64,000 nucleotides of DNA from Gp6-AA40 sp035571515 (GTDB taxonomy: Bacteria > Acidobacteriota > Vicinamibacteria > Vicinamibacterales > UBA2999): assembly GCA_035571515.1 (NCBI GenBank), contig DATNCQ010000233.1:5221-69220 (forward strand), read 5' to 3'. Shown here in pieces: positions 8,839-16,489 of this stretch (position 1 is its first letter; every line of letters starts with the position of its first letter). Made by a program: the position numbers and the translations under genes. Below the pieces are notes generated by a model. The model searched no databases. It saw nothing but the letters and a program-made list of their open reading frames with translations, and was not told the origin of the DNA.

Positions 8839-8867
8839 CCAGGCTCCAAGATTGGAACTTGGAATGT
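8839..8867. repeat. CCAAGATTGGAACTTGG-type repeat copy
   Basis: A short quasi-palindrome (CCAAG, ATTGG, AACTTGG) just after the atpF stop on the minus strand. It belongs to the same dialect as 31972-32000 and the in-gene copy at 49791-49831. Confidence 0.55.
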
Positions 8868-8876
8868 TCGCACGCG

Positions 8877-9383
8877 TCAGCGTGCGATCCGCGTGGCCTC
8901 GAGCTGTTTGAAGGTTTCGTCGATGAGGCGTTCGTTGTCTTCCTTCGACACGTTCCGCTGCAGGAGCTTCGACGCGATGCCGACGGAGATGTCGACGGCC
9001 TCCTGGCGGATCTGCTGCAGCGCGCGCGTCGTCTCCAGCTCGATCTGGCGCTCGGCGTTGCGCGTCAGCCCCGCGGCCTCGGCCCGCGCCTTCTCCTTCA
9101 TCTCCTCGCGGAAGCGGTCGGCGTCCGAGCGGCTGCGCGAGACGATCTCCGCCGCCTCGCTGCGCGCCTGCGCGAGCAGCTTCGCGGATTCCGCGTGGAT
9201 GCCCTCCAGTTCCTGCTTCGCCTTGCGCGCGTCGTCGAGCGCCTTGCGGATCGACTGCTGGCGGTCGTCGAGCGCCGCGAGCAGCGGCTTCCACGCGAAC
9301 TTCGCCAGCAGCGCCACCAGGATGAGGAAGGTGAGGATAGTCCAGATGTAAAGACCCGGATCGGGCTGGACCAGCGGATTCAT
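8877..9383 (-). CDS. atpF: ATP synthase F0 subunit b
   Basis: A 168-residue peripheral-stalk subunit. One N-terminal membrane helix (IWTILTFLILVALLAKFAW) is followed by a long charged amphipathic helix rich in Arg, Glu, Ala and Gln, with the typical KPLLAALDDRQQSIRKALDDA start of the dimerisation region. Length fits bacterial b subunits. It follows atpE with a 37-bp gap that contains a repeat hairpin. No delta, alpha, gamma, beta or epsilon gene follows. Confidence 0.92.
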   Translation of the reverse strand: MNPLVQPDPGLYIWTILTFLILVALLAKFAWKPLLAALDDRQQSIRKALDDARKAKQELEGIHAESAKLLAQARSEAAEIVSRSRSDADRFREEMKEKARAEAAGLTRNAERQIELETTRALQQIRQEAVDISVGIASKLLQRNVSKEDNERLIDETFKQLEATRIAR

Positions 9384-9390
9384 GACATGC

Positions 9391-9424
9391 GTCCTTTCGA
9401 CGGACCTGAAGAGATCCGTCCTAC
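9391..9424. repeat. GC-rich hairpin repeat spanning the atpE stop codon
   Basis: GACGGA (9399-9404) and TCCGTC (9415-9420) form a hairpin with a 10-bp loop containing CTGAAGAG. The copy supplies the TAG stop of atpE (minus strand) and lies in the atpE-atpF gap, where it could trim F0 subunit stoichiometry by partial termination or mRNA stabilisation. Confidence 0.7.
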
Positions 9425-9648
9425 TTGAGGAGGACGATCAGGAGTCCGAACACTTCGGCGAGAATCGCGACGCCTTCGAGCAGGAAGAGCGGCAGATAGG
9501 CCGCGCCGGTGATCTGCCCGCTCGCGCTCGGCTGCCGTGCCACGCCCTCGGCGATCGCCGACGCGAGCCAACCGATGCCGATGCCCGCGCCGATGACCGT
9601 CAGGCCGAAACCGATGCCGGCCCCCATGTATGCCAGTGCTGGATCCAT
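9421..9648 (-). CDS. atpE: ATP synthase F0 subunit c
   Basis: A 75-residue two-helix proteolipid. Helix 1 has the glycine zipper (GAGIGFGLTVIGAGIGIGWL), the polar loop carries ARQPSASG, and helix 2 has the ion-carrying carboxylate in FLLEGVAILAE; the first of the two Glu residues aligns best with the conserved site. I see no clear sodium-binding signature, so protons are assumed. High c-subunit translation is expected. The stop codon lies inside a dispersed repeat. Confidence 0.93.
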   Translation of the reverse strand: MDPALAYMGAGIGFGLTVIGAGIGIGWLASAIAEGVARQPSASGQITGAAYLPLFLLEGVAILAEVFGLLIVLLK

Positions 9649-9675
9649 GCGTCTACTCCTCCGTGTGTCGAAAGC

Positions 9676-10620
9676 TCAGTGATGAGCGTGAATGGCCATG
9701 CCGATGAACACGGCCGTCAAGAGCGTGAATACGTAGGCCTGCACCAGGATCACGATCAGCTCGAGCGCGGTGAGCCCGACGCCGATCGGCAGCGAGAGCA
9801 CCATACCGACGCCGACGCCCGCCATCGCGCGGCCGGACAGTTCCGTGAAGACGAAGACGAGCGACAGCAGCGCGAGAATCGCGATGTGTCCTCCTGCCAT
9901 GTTCGCCGCGAGTCGCATGGTGAGCGCGAACGGCCGCACGAACATGCCCAGGATCTCGATGGGGACGAGCAGGAAGTAGATGGGCCACGGCAGCCCCTTC
10001 GGCACCAGGTTCTTCCAGTGCTGCACGAAGCCGTGCGCCTGCGTGCCGGCGACGATGATGCAGAAGAAGGCGACGGTGGCCAGCGCCGCGGTGACGTTGT
10101 AGTTGCCGGTCGCGGTGACGCCGCCGTGCAGCACGCGCGTGAACCACGAGTCCGGTCCGGCGTGAATCACCGTCGAATTGAGCAGCTCGAGCACGTCGAA
10201 CACCGGCAGGACGCCCATCAGGTTGCACGTGAAGATGAAGAGGAAGAGCGTCAGCAGCAGCGGCGTCCACGCGAGGACCCACTTGTGCCCGAGGTTCGGC
10301 GCGGCGATCGAGTCGCGCACGAACTCGAGCGCGATTTCGAGCAGGCTCTCCGTGCGGCCCGGGACGAGCCGCTCCTGCGCGAGGTAGCGGCGCACGAGCC
10401 ACGTCAGGCCGAAAAAGAGGATTGCCGCGACCACCCACAGCATGAACACGTGCTTGGTCACCGACATGTCGATGCCGAAGACGCGCGGCAGCTGAATCAA
10501 CGGGTGATCGACGCTCGTGTTCGAGACGTGCTCGATGATGAGGTCGCCGGCGTTGAAGCCTTCCCGGGCGCCCTCGGCCGTCTGCGCGGCACCCTCGGCC
10601 GGCGGCTGGAGATTCAGCAT
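9676..10620 (-). CDS. atpB: ATP synthase F0 subunit a
   Basis: A 314-residue membrane subunit that forms the half-channels. The essential Arg is in FALTMRLAANMAGGH and the C-terminal helix has the usual LELIVILVQAYVFTLL segment. The N-terminal region is about 60 residues longer than in E. coli. It begins 6 bp after the atpI gene. Confidence 0.94.
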   Translation of the reverse strand: MLNLQPPAEGAAQTAEGAREGFNAGDLIIEHVSNTSVDHPLIQLPRVFGIDMSVTKHVFMLWVVAAILFFGLTWLVRRYLAQERLVPGRTESLLEIALEFVRDSIAAPNLGHKWVLAWTPLLLTLFLFIFTCNLMGVLPVFDVLELLNSTVIHAGPDSWFTRVLHGGVTATGNYNVTAALATVAFFCIIVAGTQAHGFVQHWKNLVPKGLPWPIYFLLVPIEILGMFVRPFALTMRLAANMAGGHIAILALLSLVFVFTELSGRAMAGVGVGMVLSLPIGVGLTALELIVILVQAYVFTLLTAVFIGMAIHAHH

Positions 10621-10626
10621 TCGACG

Positions 10627-11013
10627 CTACGACTCGTCTCGGCGCAGCGGCGGAGCCGCGTCGGCCGACTTGAACAGGCGATGCATGGACATCGCTTCCA
10701 TCACATGCAGCGCGATGAAATAGCCCGTAAAACTCACCACGAACGGCACCGGCCGCAGGCCGGCGACGCGAAGCATGCCCGCCACGTAGCCGCCGAACAA
10801 CACCGCCTTGATCGCCAGCCCCTGCACCATCACACCCATCAGCCGTTCGGGCTGCGACCGATACGTCCGCTCGGTCACGATCCAGCTGACGGCCGCGACC
10901 GCGAGCGGACCGAGCATGCCGCAGAGGACCTCTGGATTGCTGCCGCCTGCCACGCCGGAGACGATGAGCCAGGACACCAGGCTGGCTCCCACCATCCACG
11001 CGACCGGCCTCAT
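10627..11013 (-). CDS. atpI: ATP synthase subunit I-like membrane protein
   Basis: A 128-residue protein with about four membrane helices (RPVAWMVGASLVSWLIVSG, LGPLAVAAVSWIV, MVQGLAIKAVLFGGYVAG, PFVVSFTGYFIALHVMEA). Sequence similarity alone is weak, but size, topology and position between atpZ and atpB match AtpI, which helps assemble the c ring and import Mg2+. The start at ATG 11013 overlaps the atpZ stop by four bases; the longer open frame upstream is the shadow of atpZ. Confidence 0.7.
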   Translation of the reverse strand: MRPVAWMVGASLVSWLIVSGVAGGSNPEVLCGMLGPLAVAAVSWIVTERTYRSQPERLMGVMVQGLAIKAVLFGGYVAGMLRVAGLRPVPFVVSFTGYFIALHVMEAMSMHRLFKSADAAPPLRRDES

Positions 11014-11255
11014 CGTCTCGTGGCTGTCTTCACCAGGTCGTAGAAGCCGACGATGATCCCGAGTGCGAGCCCGATGAGCAAACCCCAGGGGCCGGTGCCC
11101 TGCCACCTGTCCACCAGGTATCCAAGGCCGCCGAGGACGAGGATGCCGCCAACGAGCGTGTAGCTGGCCCCGGCGGCCGCGCCGGCGTTGCTGGCGTTCT
11201 CCTGCAGGGACTTGGCGGAACGTGAATACGAGAAACTGCGGTTCTTCTTGGCCAT
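11010..11255 (-). CDS. atpZ: AtpZ/AtpI-family protein
   Basis: An 81-residue protein with a charged N-terminus and two membrane helices (YTLVGGILVLGGLGYLVD and WGLLIGLALGIIVGFYDLVK), the standard AtpZ layout including the GxGYLxD motif. AtpZ-AtpI pairs form a channel or assembly complex for F0 in other bacteria. I chose ATG 11255 for its usual length; ATG 11288 is an alternative that adds 11 residues. It is the first gene of the F0 operon. Confidence 0.82.
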   Translation of the reverse strand: MAKKNRSFSYSRSAKSLQENASNAGAAAGASYTLVGGILVLGGLGYLVDRWQGTGPWGLLIGLALGIIVGFYDLVKTATRR

Positions 11256-11351
11256 CTCGCCGATCACGCGTGCAAGCCGCGCGCTCATCCGCCTTCGCCT
11301 GCGGCTTGAGGCGAGACAAGGCGCGCTCTTTCCGCACCTCGAGCGCCCTTG

Positions 11352-11357
11352 AGTATA
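11352..11357 (-). promoter_or_regulatory. Possible -10 element for the F0 operon
   Basis: On the minus strand a TATACT hexamer lies about 95 bp before atpZ. No good -35 is found at 16-18 bp, so this is tentative. Confidence 0.35.
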
Positions 11358-11431
11358 GCCCACCTTGTGAAAAGCTTCACGCAATCTGCCAAAGTTCAAT
11401 CAGTTCAATGACTTCAGCCCAACGGCTTTGC

Positions 11432-11461
11432 TTGATCTCGTCTGTCGGCGGGTCCTATACT
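11432..11461 (+). promoter_or_regulatory. Sigma-70-type promoter for the VWA gene pair
   Basis: TTGATC (11432-11437) and TATACT (11456-11461) are separated by 18 bp, about 30 bp before the ATG at 11492. It is divergent from the F0 operon. Confidence 0.5.
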
Positions 11462-11491
11462 GCCTCTACCGATTGCCTCGCGCCGGGAATC

Positions 11492-12397
11492 ATGCCGACA
11501 AGCAGCCACCCGCGTCGGGCCCTCCTCGTGGCCCTGGGGATCGCATTGGCATCTGCGATGGTGCCGCTGCTCGTCTCCGCGCAGGGGCCGCGCGAGCGGA
11601 CGATGTTCGTCAGCGCGGTCGACCAGAAGGGCGAGCCCGTCGAAGGCCTGGGACCGAATGACTTCGTCATCCGCGAGGACGGGGCGGCGCGCGAGGTGCT
11701 CCGCGTGTCGCGCGCGACCGAGCCGATCGACATCGCCATCCTCGTCGACGACAGCGCCGCCTCCGAATCGCTGATCCCGCGCGTGCGCGAGGGGCTGCGC
11801 GCCTTCATCGCGCGCATGTCCCAGGGCAACCAGATCGCGATCGTCGGCCTCGCGGATCGGCCGACCATCCTCGCCAACTACACCTCCAACACCAAGCTGC
11901 TGCAGGACGCGATCGGCCTCCTGTGGCCGCGGACGCGCGCCGGGTCCACGTTCATGGACGCCCTCTTCGAGGTCTCGCTCGGCCTCGAAAAGCGCGAGAC
12001 GCCGCGCGCCGTCATCGTCCCCGTGATTACCGATGGCGGCGATTTCGCATACCGCCAGTACGAACAGGTCATGCCCGAGGTGAGGAAGGCCGGCGCCGCC
12101 ATCCATGCGGTGACCGTCGGCGACTTCAATTCGACCGACCATGAAGAACTGCGCAATCGCGCGCGGGTCCTCGCCCAGGGCACCAAGGACACCGGCGGCC
12201 AGCGCGTCAACCTGCTGACGCCGATGGCGGTGCAGCCCTCGCTCGAACGTCTCGCGCGCGAGCTGTCGTCGCAGTACAAGGTGGTGTACGGCCGGCCGGA
12301 TTCGCTGATTCCGCCGGAAAAAATCGACGTGAGCGCCCGGAGACCCGAGCTGACGATGCGAGGGACGCTCGAGCGCGGAACAGGGACAACGAAGTGA
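11492..12397 (+). CDS. VWA-domain protein, acidobacterial VWFA-related type, with altered MIDAS
   Basis: A 301-residue secreted protein. After a signal peptide (to about residue 30) comes the segment typical of VWFA-related Acidobacteria proteins (VDQKGEPVEGLGPNDFVIREDG), then a VWA domain. The metal site reads DDSAAS rather than DxSxS, so the third ligand is replaced or shifted and metal-dependent adhesion is doubtful. The C-terminal part keeps LARELSSQYKVVYG. The function of the family is unknown; periplasmic or surface protein binding is likely. The ATG is chosen at 11492 because it gives a signal peptide. The next gene overlaps by four bases. Confidence 0.82.
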   Translation: MPTSSHPRRALLVALGIALASAMVPLLVSAQGPRERTMFVSAVDQKGEPVEGLGPNDFVIREDGAAREVLRVSRATEPIDIAILVDDSAASESLIPRVREGLRAFIARMSQGNQIAIVGLADRPTILANYTSNTKLLQDAIGLLWPRTRAGSTFMDALFEVSLGLEKRETPRAVIVPVITDGGDFAYRQYEQVMPEVRKAGAAIHAVTVGDFNSTDHEELRNRARVLAQGTKDTGGQRVNLLTPMAVQPSLERLARELSSQYKVVYGRPDSLIPPEKIDVSARRPELTMRGTLERGTGTTK

Positions 12398-13302
12398 AGC
12401 GCATCGCCCTTCTCGCCGCCGCCCTCGTGGCGGCGCTTTCGTCCGCTCCCTCGGCGCAAGGCACCTTCCGCGCCGGCGTCGACGTCGTGTCGCTGAACGT
12501 GACCGCCGTCGACTCTGCGAACCACTACGTCACCGACCTCGAAGAGAAGGACTTCGCGGTGTTCGAGGACGGCGTCAAGCAGGAGCTCTCCTTCTTCACG
12601 CGCAAGCAGCAGCCGATCGCCATGTCGCTGCTCCTCGACAGCAGCGCCAGCATGGAGGACAAGCTGCCGACGCTGCAGGTGGCGGCCGGCAACTTCGTCA
12701 AGCGGCTGAAGTCGAACGACCTGGCGCAGGTGATCGACTTCGACAGCCGCGTCGAGATCCGCCAGGCGTTCACGTCGAGCCAGACCGAGCTCCAGTCCGC
12801 CATCCTGCAGACGTCGGCCGGCGGGTCGACCTCGCTCTACAACGCCATCTACATCGCGTTGAAGGAGCTCGCCAAGGCCAAGGCGGGCGCCGAGGAGGAC
12901 GTGCGCCGCCAGGCGCTGGTGCTCTTCTCCGATGGCGAAGACACGTCGAGCCTGATTTCGTTCGACGAGGTCCTCGAGCTCGCCAAGCGCAGCGAGGTGG
13001 CGATCTTCACCATCGCCTTGCGCGGCGCCGACACGCAGAGCAAGGGCTTCCACGAAGCCGAGTTCGTCATGCGCCAGCTGGCGCAGGAAACCGGCGGCCG
13101 CTCGTTCTTCCCGGCGAAGATCGACGACCTGAACGGCGTCTACTCCGAGATCGCCGACGAGCTCGCGAGCCAGTACACGCTCGGCTACACGTCCAGGAAC
13201 GCGAAGCGTGACGGCGCCTACCGCCGCATCGTCGTCCAGGTGAGCCGGTCCAACGTCACGCCGCGCACCAAGCGGGGCTACTACGCCCCGACGTCCCGTT
13301 GA
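12394..13302 (+). CDS. VWA-domain protein, acidobacterial VWFA-related type
   Basis: A 302-residue paralogue of the preceding protein. It has a signal peptide cleaved near PSAQG, the lead-in FEDGVKQELSFF, and a VWA domain with an intact MIDAS (LLLDSSASME, then GGSTSLYNA, then VLFSDGEDTSS). It ends with the shared pattern ELASQYTLGYTSRN and RTKRGYYAP. The proteins are a hallmark of Acidobacteriota. GTG 12394 overlaps the previous stop (GTGA), and its own stop overlaps the next start, so the three genes are coupled. The pair may act as a heteromeric binding module in which only this partner binds metal. Confidence 0.87.
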   Translation: MKRIALLAAALVAALSSAPSAQGTFRAGVDVVSLNVTAVDSANHYVTDLEEKDFAVFEDGVKQELSFFTRKQQPIAMSLLLDSSASMEDKLPTLQVAAGNFVKRLKSNDLAQVIDFDSRVEIRQAFTSSQTELQSAILQTSAGGSTSLYNAIYIALKELAKAKAGAEEDVRRQALVLFSDGEDTSSLISFDEVLELAKRSEVAIFTIALRGADTQSKGFHEAEFVMRQLAQETGGRSFFPAKIDDLNGVYSEIADELASQYTLGYTSRNAKRDGAYRRIVVQVSRSNVTPRTKRGYYAPTSR

Positions 13303-14126
13303 ACACGCTCCCGCTGCTGCTGTACGCGGCCGCGGGGGTCGCCTACGCGATTCACTTCGCGCGCCGGGATGCGGCCGTCGGCCGCACCGCCACGACGCTG
13401 CTGCTCTTCGGCGCGCTCGTCCACACGTTCGTCATCGGCATGCAGACGATGGAGGTGCGGCACGTGCCGTTCGCCAACCCGTCTCGCGCCGTGTCGACGT
13501 TCGTCTGGCTGTTCACGCTGTCGTACCTGTATCTCGAGCTGACGACGGACGAGCGCGCGATGGGCGTCTTCATCCTGCCGCTGATCGTCGGCCTGCAGAC
13601 GATTCCGGCGCTGTATCCCGGCATGGAATACCAGGACGCGGTGCTGGACAGCCCGTGGTTCTGGGTGCACGTGTCGTCGCTGCTGTTCGCCTACGCCAGC
13701 TTCGGCCTCTCGGGCATCCTCGGCCTGACCTACATGCTGCAGTTCAAGGAGATCAAGAAGAAGCACCTCGGCTACTTCTACACGCGGCTGCCGTCGCTGC
13801 AGGTGCTCGACGTGATGAACTCGCGCGCGGTGGCGGTGGGCTGGGTGTTCCTGACCTTCGGCGTCATCGTCGGCGGGGTGTGGACGGCGCAGGCGCGCGG
13901 CATCGATCCGACCGATCCGAACCTGCAGGCGATGTCGCTCGACGACCCGAAGATCTTCGTGGCGATGCTGACGTGGGGCGTCTATTCGTTCGCGGTGGTC
14001 GCCCGGCGCACGCTCGGCTGGAGCGGCCGGCGCGCGGCGTGGCTCTCCGCGCTCGGGTTCGCGTTCGCGATGCTGAACTTCCTGGCGATCAACTATTTCG
14101 TGACGACGAGCCATACGTTCTACTGA
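13299..14126 (+). CDS. Cytochrome c assembly (CcsA/HemX-type) membrane protein
   Basis: A 275-residue protein with eight helices, of the cytochrome C assembly family that includes CcsA, CcmC and HemX. The WWD heme-handling signature is degraded: the region reads GGVWTAQARG, then an acidic insert and DDPKIFVAMLTW, so the second Trp of the classical WDPKE motif is gone. Conserved His residues remain (VHTFVIGM, FWVHVSSLL, TTSHTFY). Lying directly before hemA it corresponds to HemX, which limits HemA levels in Bacillus. It starts at TTG 13299 overlapping the VWA stop. Either a HemX-like regulator or a c-type heme exporter is possible. Confidence 0.78.
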   Translation: MNTLPLLLYAAAGVAYAIHFARRDAAVGRTATTLLLFGALVHTFVIGMQTMEVRHVPFANPSRAVSTFVWLFTLSYLYLELTTDERAMGVFILPLIVGLQTIPALYPGMEYQDAVLDSPWFWVHVSSLLFAYASFGLSGILGLTYMLQFKEIKKKHLGYFYTRLPSLQVLDVMNSRAVAVGWVFLTFGVIVGGVWTAQARGIDPTDPNLQAMSLDDPKIFVAMLTWGVYSFAVVARRTLGWSGRRAAWLSALGFAFAMLNFLAINYFVTTSHTFY

Positions 14127-14130
14127 TGCG

Positions 14131-14174
14131 TGCTGACACCTGATACCTAATACCCGATACCTGATACCTGACCC
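14131..14174. repeat. GATACCT short-period repeat before hemA
   Basis: Six near-identical CTGATACC/CTAATACC/CCGATACC units run right up to the hemA start, so the hemA leader is made of this repeat and no Shine-Dalgarno sequence is seen in it. Confidence 0.75.
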
Positions 14175-15494
14175 GTGCATTTGTTTCTATTAGGCGTGAG
14201 CCACCGGACGGCGCCGGTCGACCTGAGAGAGCGGCTCGACTTCTCGAGCCGCGATCTGAGCGCGGCCGCCGAAGCCATCTCGCATCGCCCGTCGATGAGC
14301 GAGTCGGTCGTGCTGTCCACGTGCAACCGCTCGGAGATCTACGTCGCCAGCAGCGATCCGGCGCAGGCGCGCGAGGAGCTCGTCGCCTTCCTCAGCGACT
14401 ACCACCACGTGCCGGCGCAGTCGTTCCAGCCGCACCTGTTCGCGCTCGAGAACAGCGCCGCCGTCGCGCACCTGTTCCGCGTCGCGGCCGGCCTCGACTC
14501 GCTCGTCGTCGGCGAACCGCAGATCCTCGGCCAGGTGAAGGAGGCGTTTCAGACCGCCGCGGGGAAGCAGTGCGTCGGCCCGGTGCTCAGCAACGCGTTC
14601 CGCTGGTCGTTCGGCGTCGGCAAGCGCGTGCGCACGGAGACGGCGCTCGGCGGAGGGGCGGTGTCGGTCAGCTACGCGGCCGTGGCACTGGCGCGGAAGA
14701 TTTTCGGCCGCCTCGAGGGCCGCCGCGTCCTCGTCGTCGGCGCGGGCGAAATCAGCTCGCTCACCGCGCAGCACCTCCGCGGCCAGGGCGTCGGCGAGAT
14801 CGTCATCACCAGCCGCACGCACGCGCACGCCGAAGCGCTCGCCAACGAGGTGGGCGGCCGCGCGGTGCCGTGGGACTCGATGATCAACGCGCTCGGGTCG
14901 GCCGACATCGTCATGACGGCGACGGGGTCGCAGCGGCCGATCATCACGCTGCCGCAGCTGCAGGCGGCGCAGGGACACCGCCGCAGCACGCCGCTCTTCA
15001 TCATCGACCTCGCCGTTCCGCGCGACGTCGATGCGGCCATCGGCGAAATCGAGCACGTGTTCCTCTACAACATCGACGACCTGCAGAGCATCGTCGAGGA
15101 GAACCTGTCGCGCCGCATGGCGGAGGTCGAGCGCGCCGAAGCGATCGTCAACGAGGAAGTCACGAAGTTCATGGCGTGGCAGCGGTCGCGCACGGCGGTG
15201 CCCACCGTGGTCGCGCTGCGCCAGCGGTTCGAGGCCATCCGCCGCTCCGAGCTGCAGCGGCTGGAAGGGAAGCTCGGCGCGCTCTCGCCCGAGGCACGAG
15301 CCCGCGTGGACGAAGTCACCCGCCTCATCGTCGAAAAGCTGCTCCTCGAGCCGACCGAACAGCTCAAGGCGCTGCCAGACGAGGAAACCCAGGCTGCCTA
15401 CACCGAAGCCGTCAATCGCCTCTTCAGGCTGACGGATGACGAGCCCCTCGACTACGCGCGGGGCAAGCGTTCGGAGTCGCCGAAGCAGACATGA
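14175..15494 (+). CDS. hemA: Glutamyl-tRNA reductase
   Basis: A 439-residue enzyme of the C5 pathway: it reduces glutamyl-tRNA(Glu) to glutamate-1-semialdehyde. The catalytic Cys50 is in LSTCNRSEIY, preceded by GVSHRTAPVDLRE. The NADPH domain shows VLVVGAGEISSLTAQHL and the C-terminal dimerisation helices follow (VVALRQRFEAIRRSELQRL). The start is GTG 14175, directly after a short-period repeat. It heads the hemA-hemC-cobA/hemD run with four-base overlaps. Confidence 0.96.
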   Translation: MHLFLLGVSHRTAPVDLRERLDFSSRDLSAAAEAISHRPSMSESVVLSTCNRSEIYVASSDPAQAREELVAFLSDYHHVPAQSFQPHLFALENSAAVAHLFRVAAGLDSLVVGEPQILGQVKEAFQTAAGKQCVGPVLSNAFRWSFGVGKRVRTETALGGGAVSVSYAAVALARKIFGRLEGRRVLVVGAGEISSLTAQHLRGQGVGEIVITSRTHAHAEALANEVGGRAVPWDSMINALGSADIVMTATGSQRPIITLPQLQAAQGHRRSTPLFIIDLAVPRDVDAAIGEIEHVFLYNIDDLQSIVEENLSRRMAEVERAEAIVNEEVTKFMAWQRSRTAVPTVVALRQRFEAIRRSELQRLEGKLGALSPEARARVDEVTRLIVEKLLLEPTEQLKALPDEETQAAYTEAVNRLFRLTDDEPLDYARGKRSESPKQT

Positions 15495-16489
15495 CGTTCC
15501 GGCTCGGCACGCGCGGCAGCGAGCTCGCGCTCTATCAGGCCAACGCGGTGGCCGCGCAGCTGCGCGCGCAGACCGGCGTCGACTGCGAGATCGTCGTCAT
15601 CCGGACCTCCGGCGACAAGCTGGCCGAAGCGTCGCTGACGCAGATCGGCGGCAAGCGGGTCTTCGTCAAGGAAATCGAGGATGCGCTGCTCGCCGGCGAC
15701 GTGGACCTCGCCGTCCACAGCAGCAAGGACATGCCCGTCGTGCTGCCCGAGGGACTGATGATCGCCGGCGTGCTGCCGCGCGAGGACGCGCGCGATGCGG
15801 TCGTGCTCCCCGCCGAGGGCGCGAAGGTGCGGCGGAAAGCGGACTCGTCCGATAGCACCATTTCGTTCGAGGAGCTCGTGTCGCGCCTCGGGGCCACGCC
15901 GCGCATCGGCACGAGCAGCGTGCGCCGGACGGCGCAGCTCTCGAGGCTCTTTCCCGGCGCGTCGTTCATGCCGATTCGCGGCAACCTCGGCACGCGGCTG
16001 CGGAAGGTGGACGAAGGGCAGTACGACGCGCTCGTGCTCGCGTCCGCAGGGCTCATCCGGCTGGAACATCGCGCGCGCATCTCCGCGGCGCTGCCGATTC
16101 CGGCGTGCGTGCCCGCGCCCGGCCAGGGGATCATCGCGATCGAGGTCCGCGCCGGCGATTCACGCGTCGCCTACGCCGTCGCGGAGATCGATCACAAGGA
16201 CAGCAGGGCGGCGCTCGACGCCGAGCGCGCGGTCGTCATCAAACTGGGCGGCGGCTGCCAGATGCCGATTGGCGCGCACGCCCGGGTGACGAGCGACGGG
16301 ATCGACGTGACGGCGGTCGTACTTTCGCTGGACGGCGCACGGGCGATTCGCGCAGAATCGCGCGGGCCCATGACACACGCACGTGCGGTCGGAACCTCGG
16401 TCGCCGACGACCTGCTGGCGCAGGGCGCGGACCAGATCCTCGCCGAGGTACAGCGGGCGCACGCCGCGGTCGAAGGCATCCAGCCGTGA
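15491..16489 (+). CDS. hemC: Hydroxymethylbilane synthase (porphobilinogen deaminase)
   Basis: A 332-residue enzyme that polymerises four porphobilinogens. The dipyrromethane cofactor attaches to Cys256 in KLGGGCQMPIGAHA, and the catalytic Asp is D80 in HSSKDMP. The TSSVRRTAQL and RGNLGTRL segments are conserved. It is somewhat longer than the usual 310 residues, mostly from a small acidic insert near residues 111-125. ATG 15491 overlaps the hemA stop. Confidence 0.96.
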   Translation: MTFRLGTRGSELALYQANAVAAQLRAQTGVDCEIVVIRTSGDKLAEASLTQIGGKRVFVKEIEDALLAGDVDLAVHSSKDMPVVLPEGLMIAGVLPREDARDAVVLPAEGAKVRRKADSSDSTISFEELVSRLGATPRIGTSSVRRTAQLSRLFPGASFMPIRGNLGTRLRKVDEGQYDALVLASAGLIRLEHRARISAALPIPACVPAPGQGIIAIEVRAGDSRVAYAVAEIDHKDSRAALDAERAVVIKLGGGCQMPIGAHARVTSDGIDVTAVVLSLDGARAIRAESRGPMTHARAVGTSVADDLLAQGADQILAEVQRAHAAVEGIQP

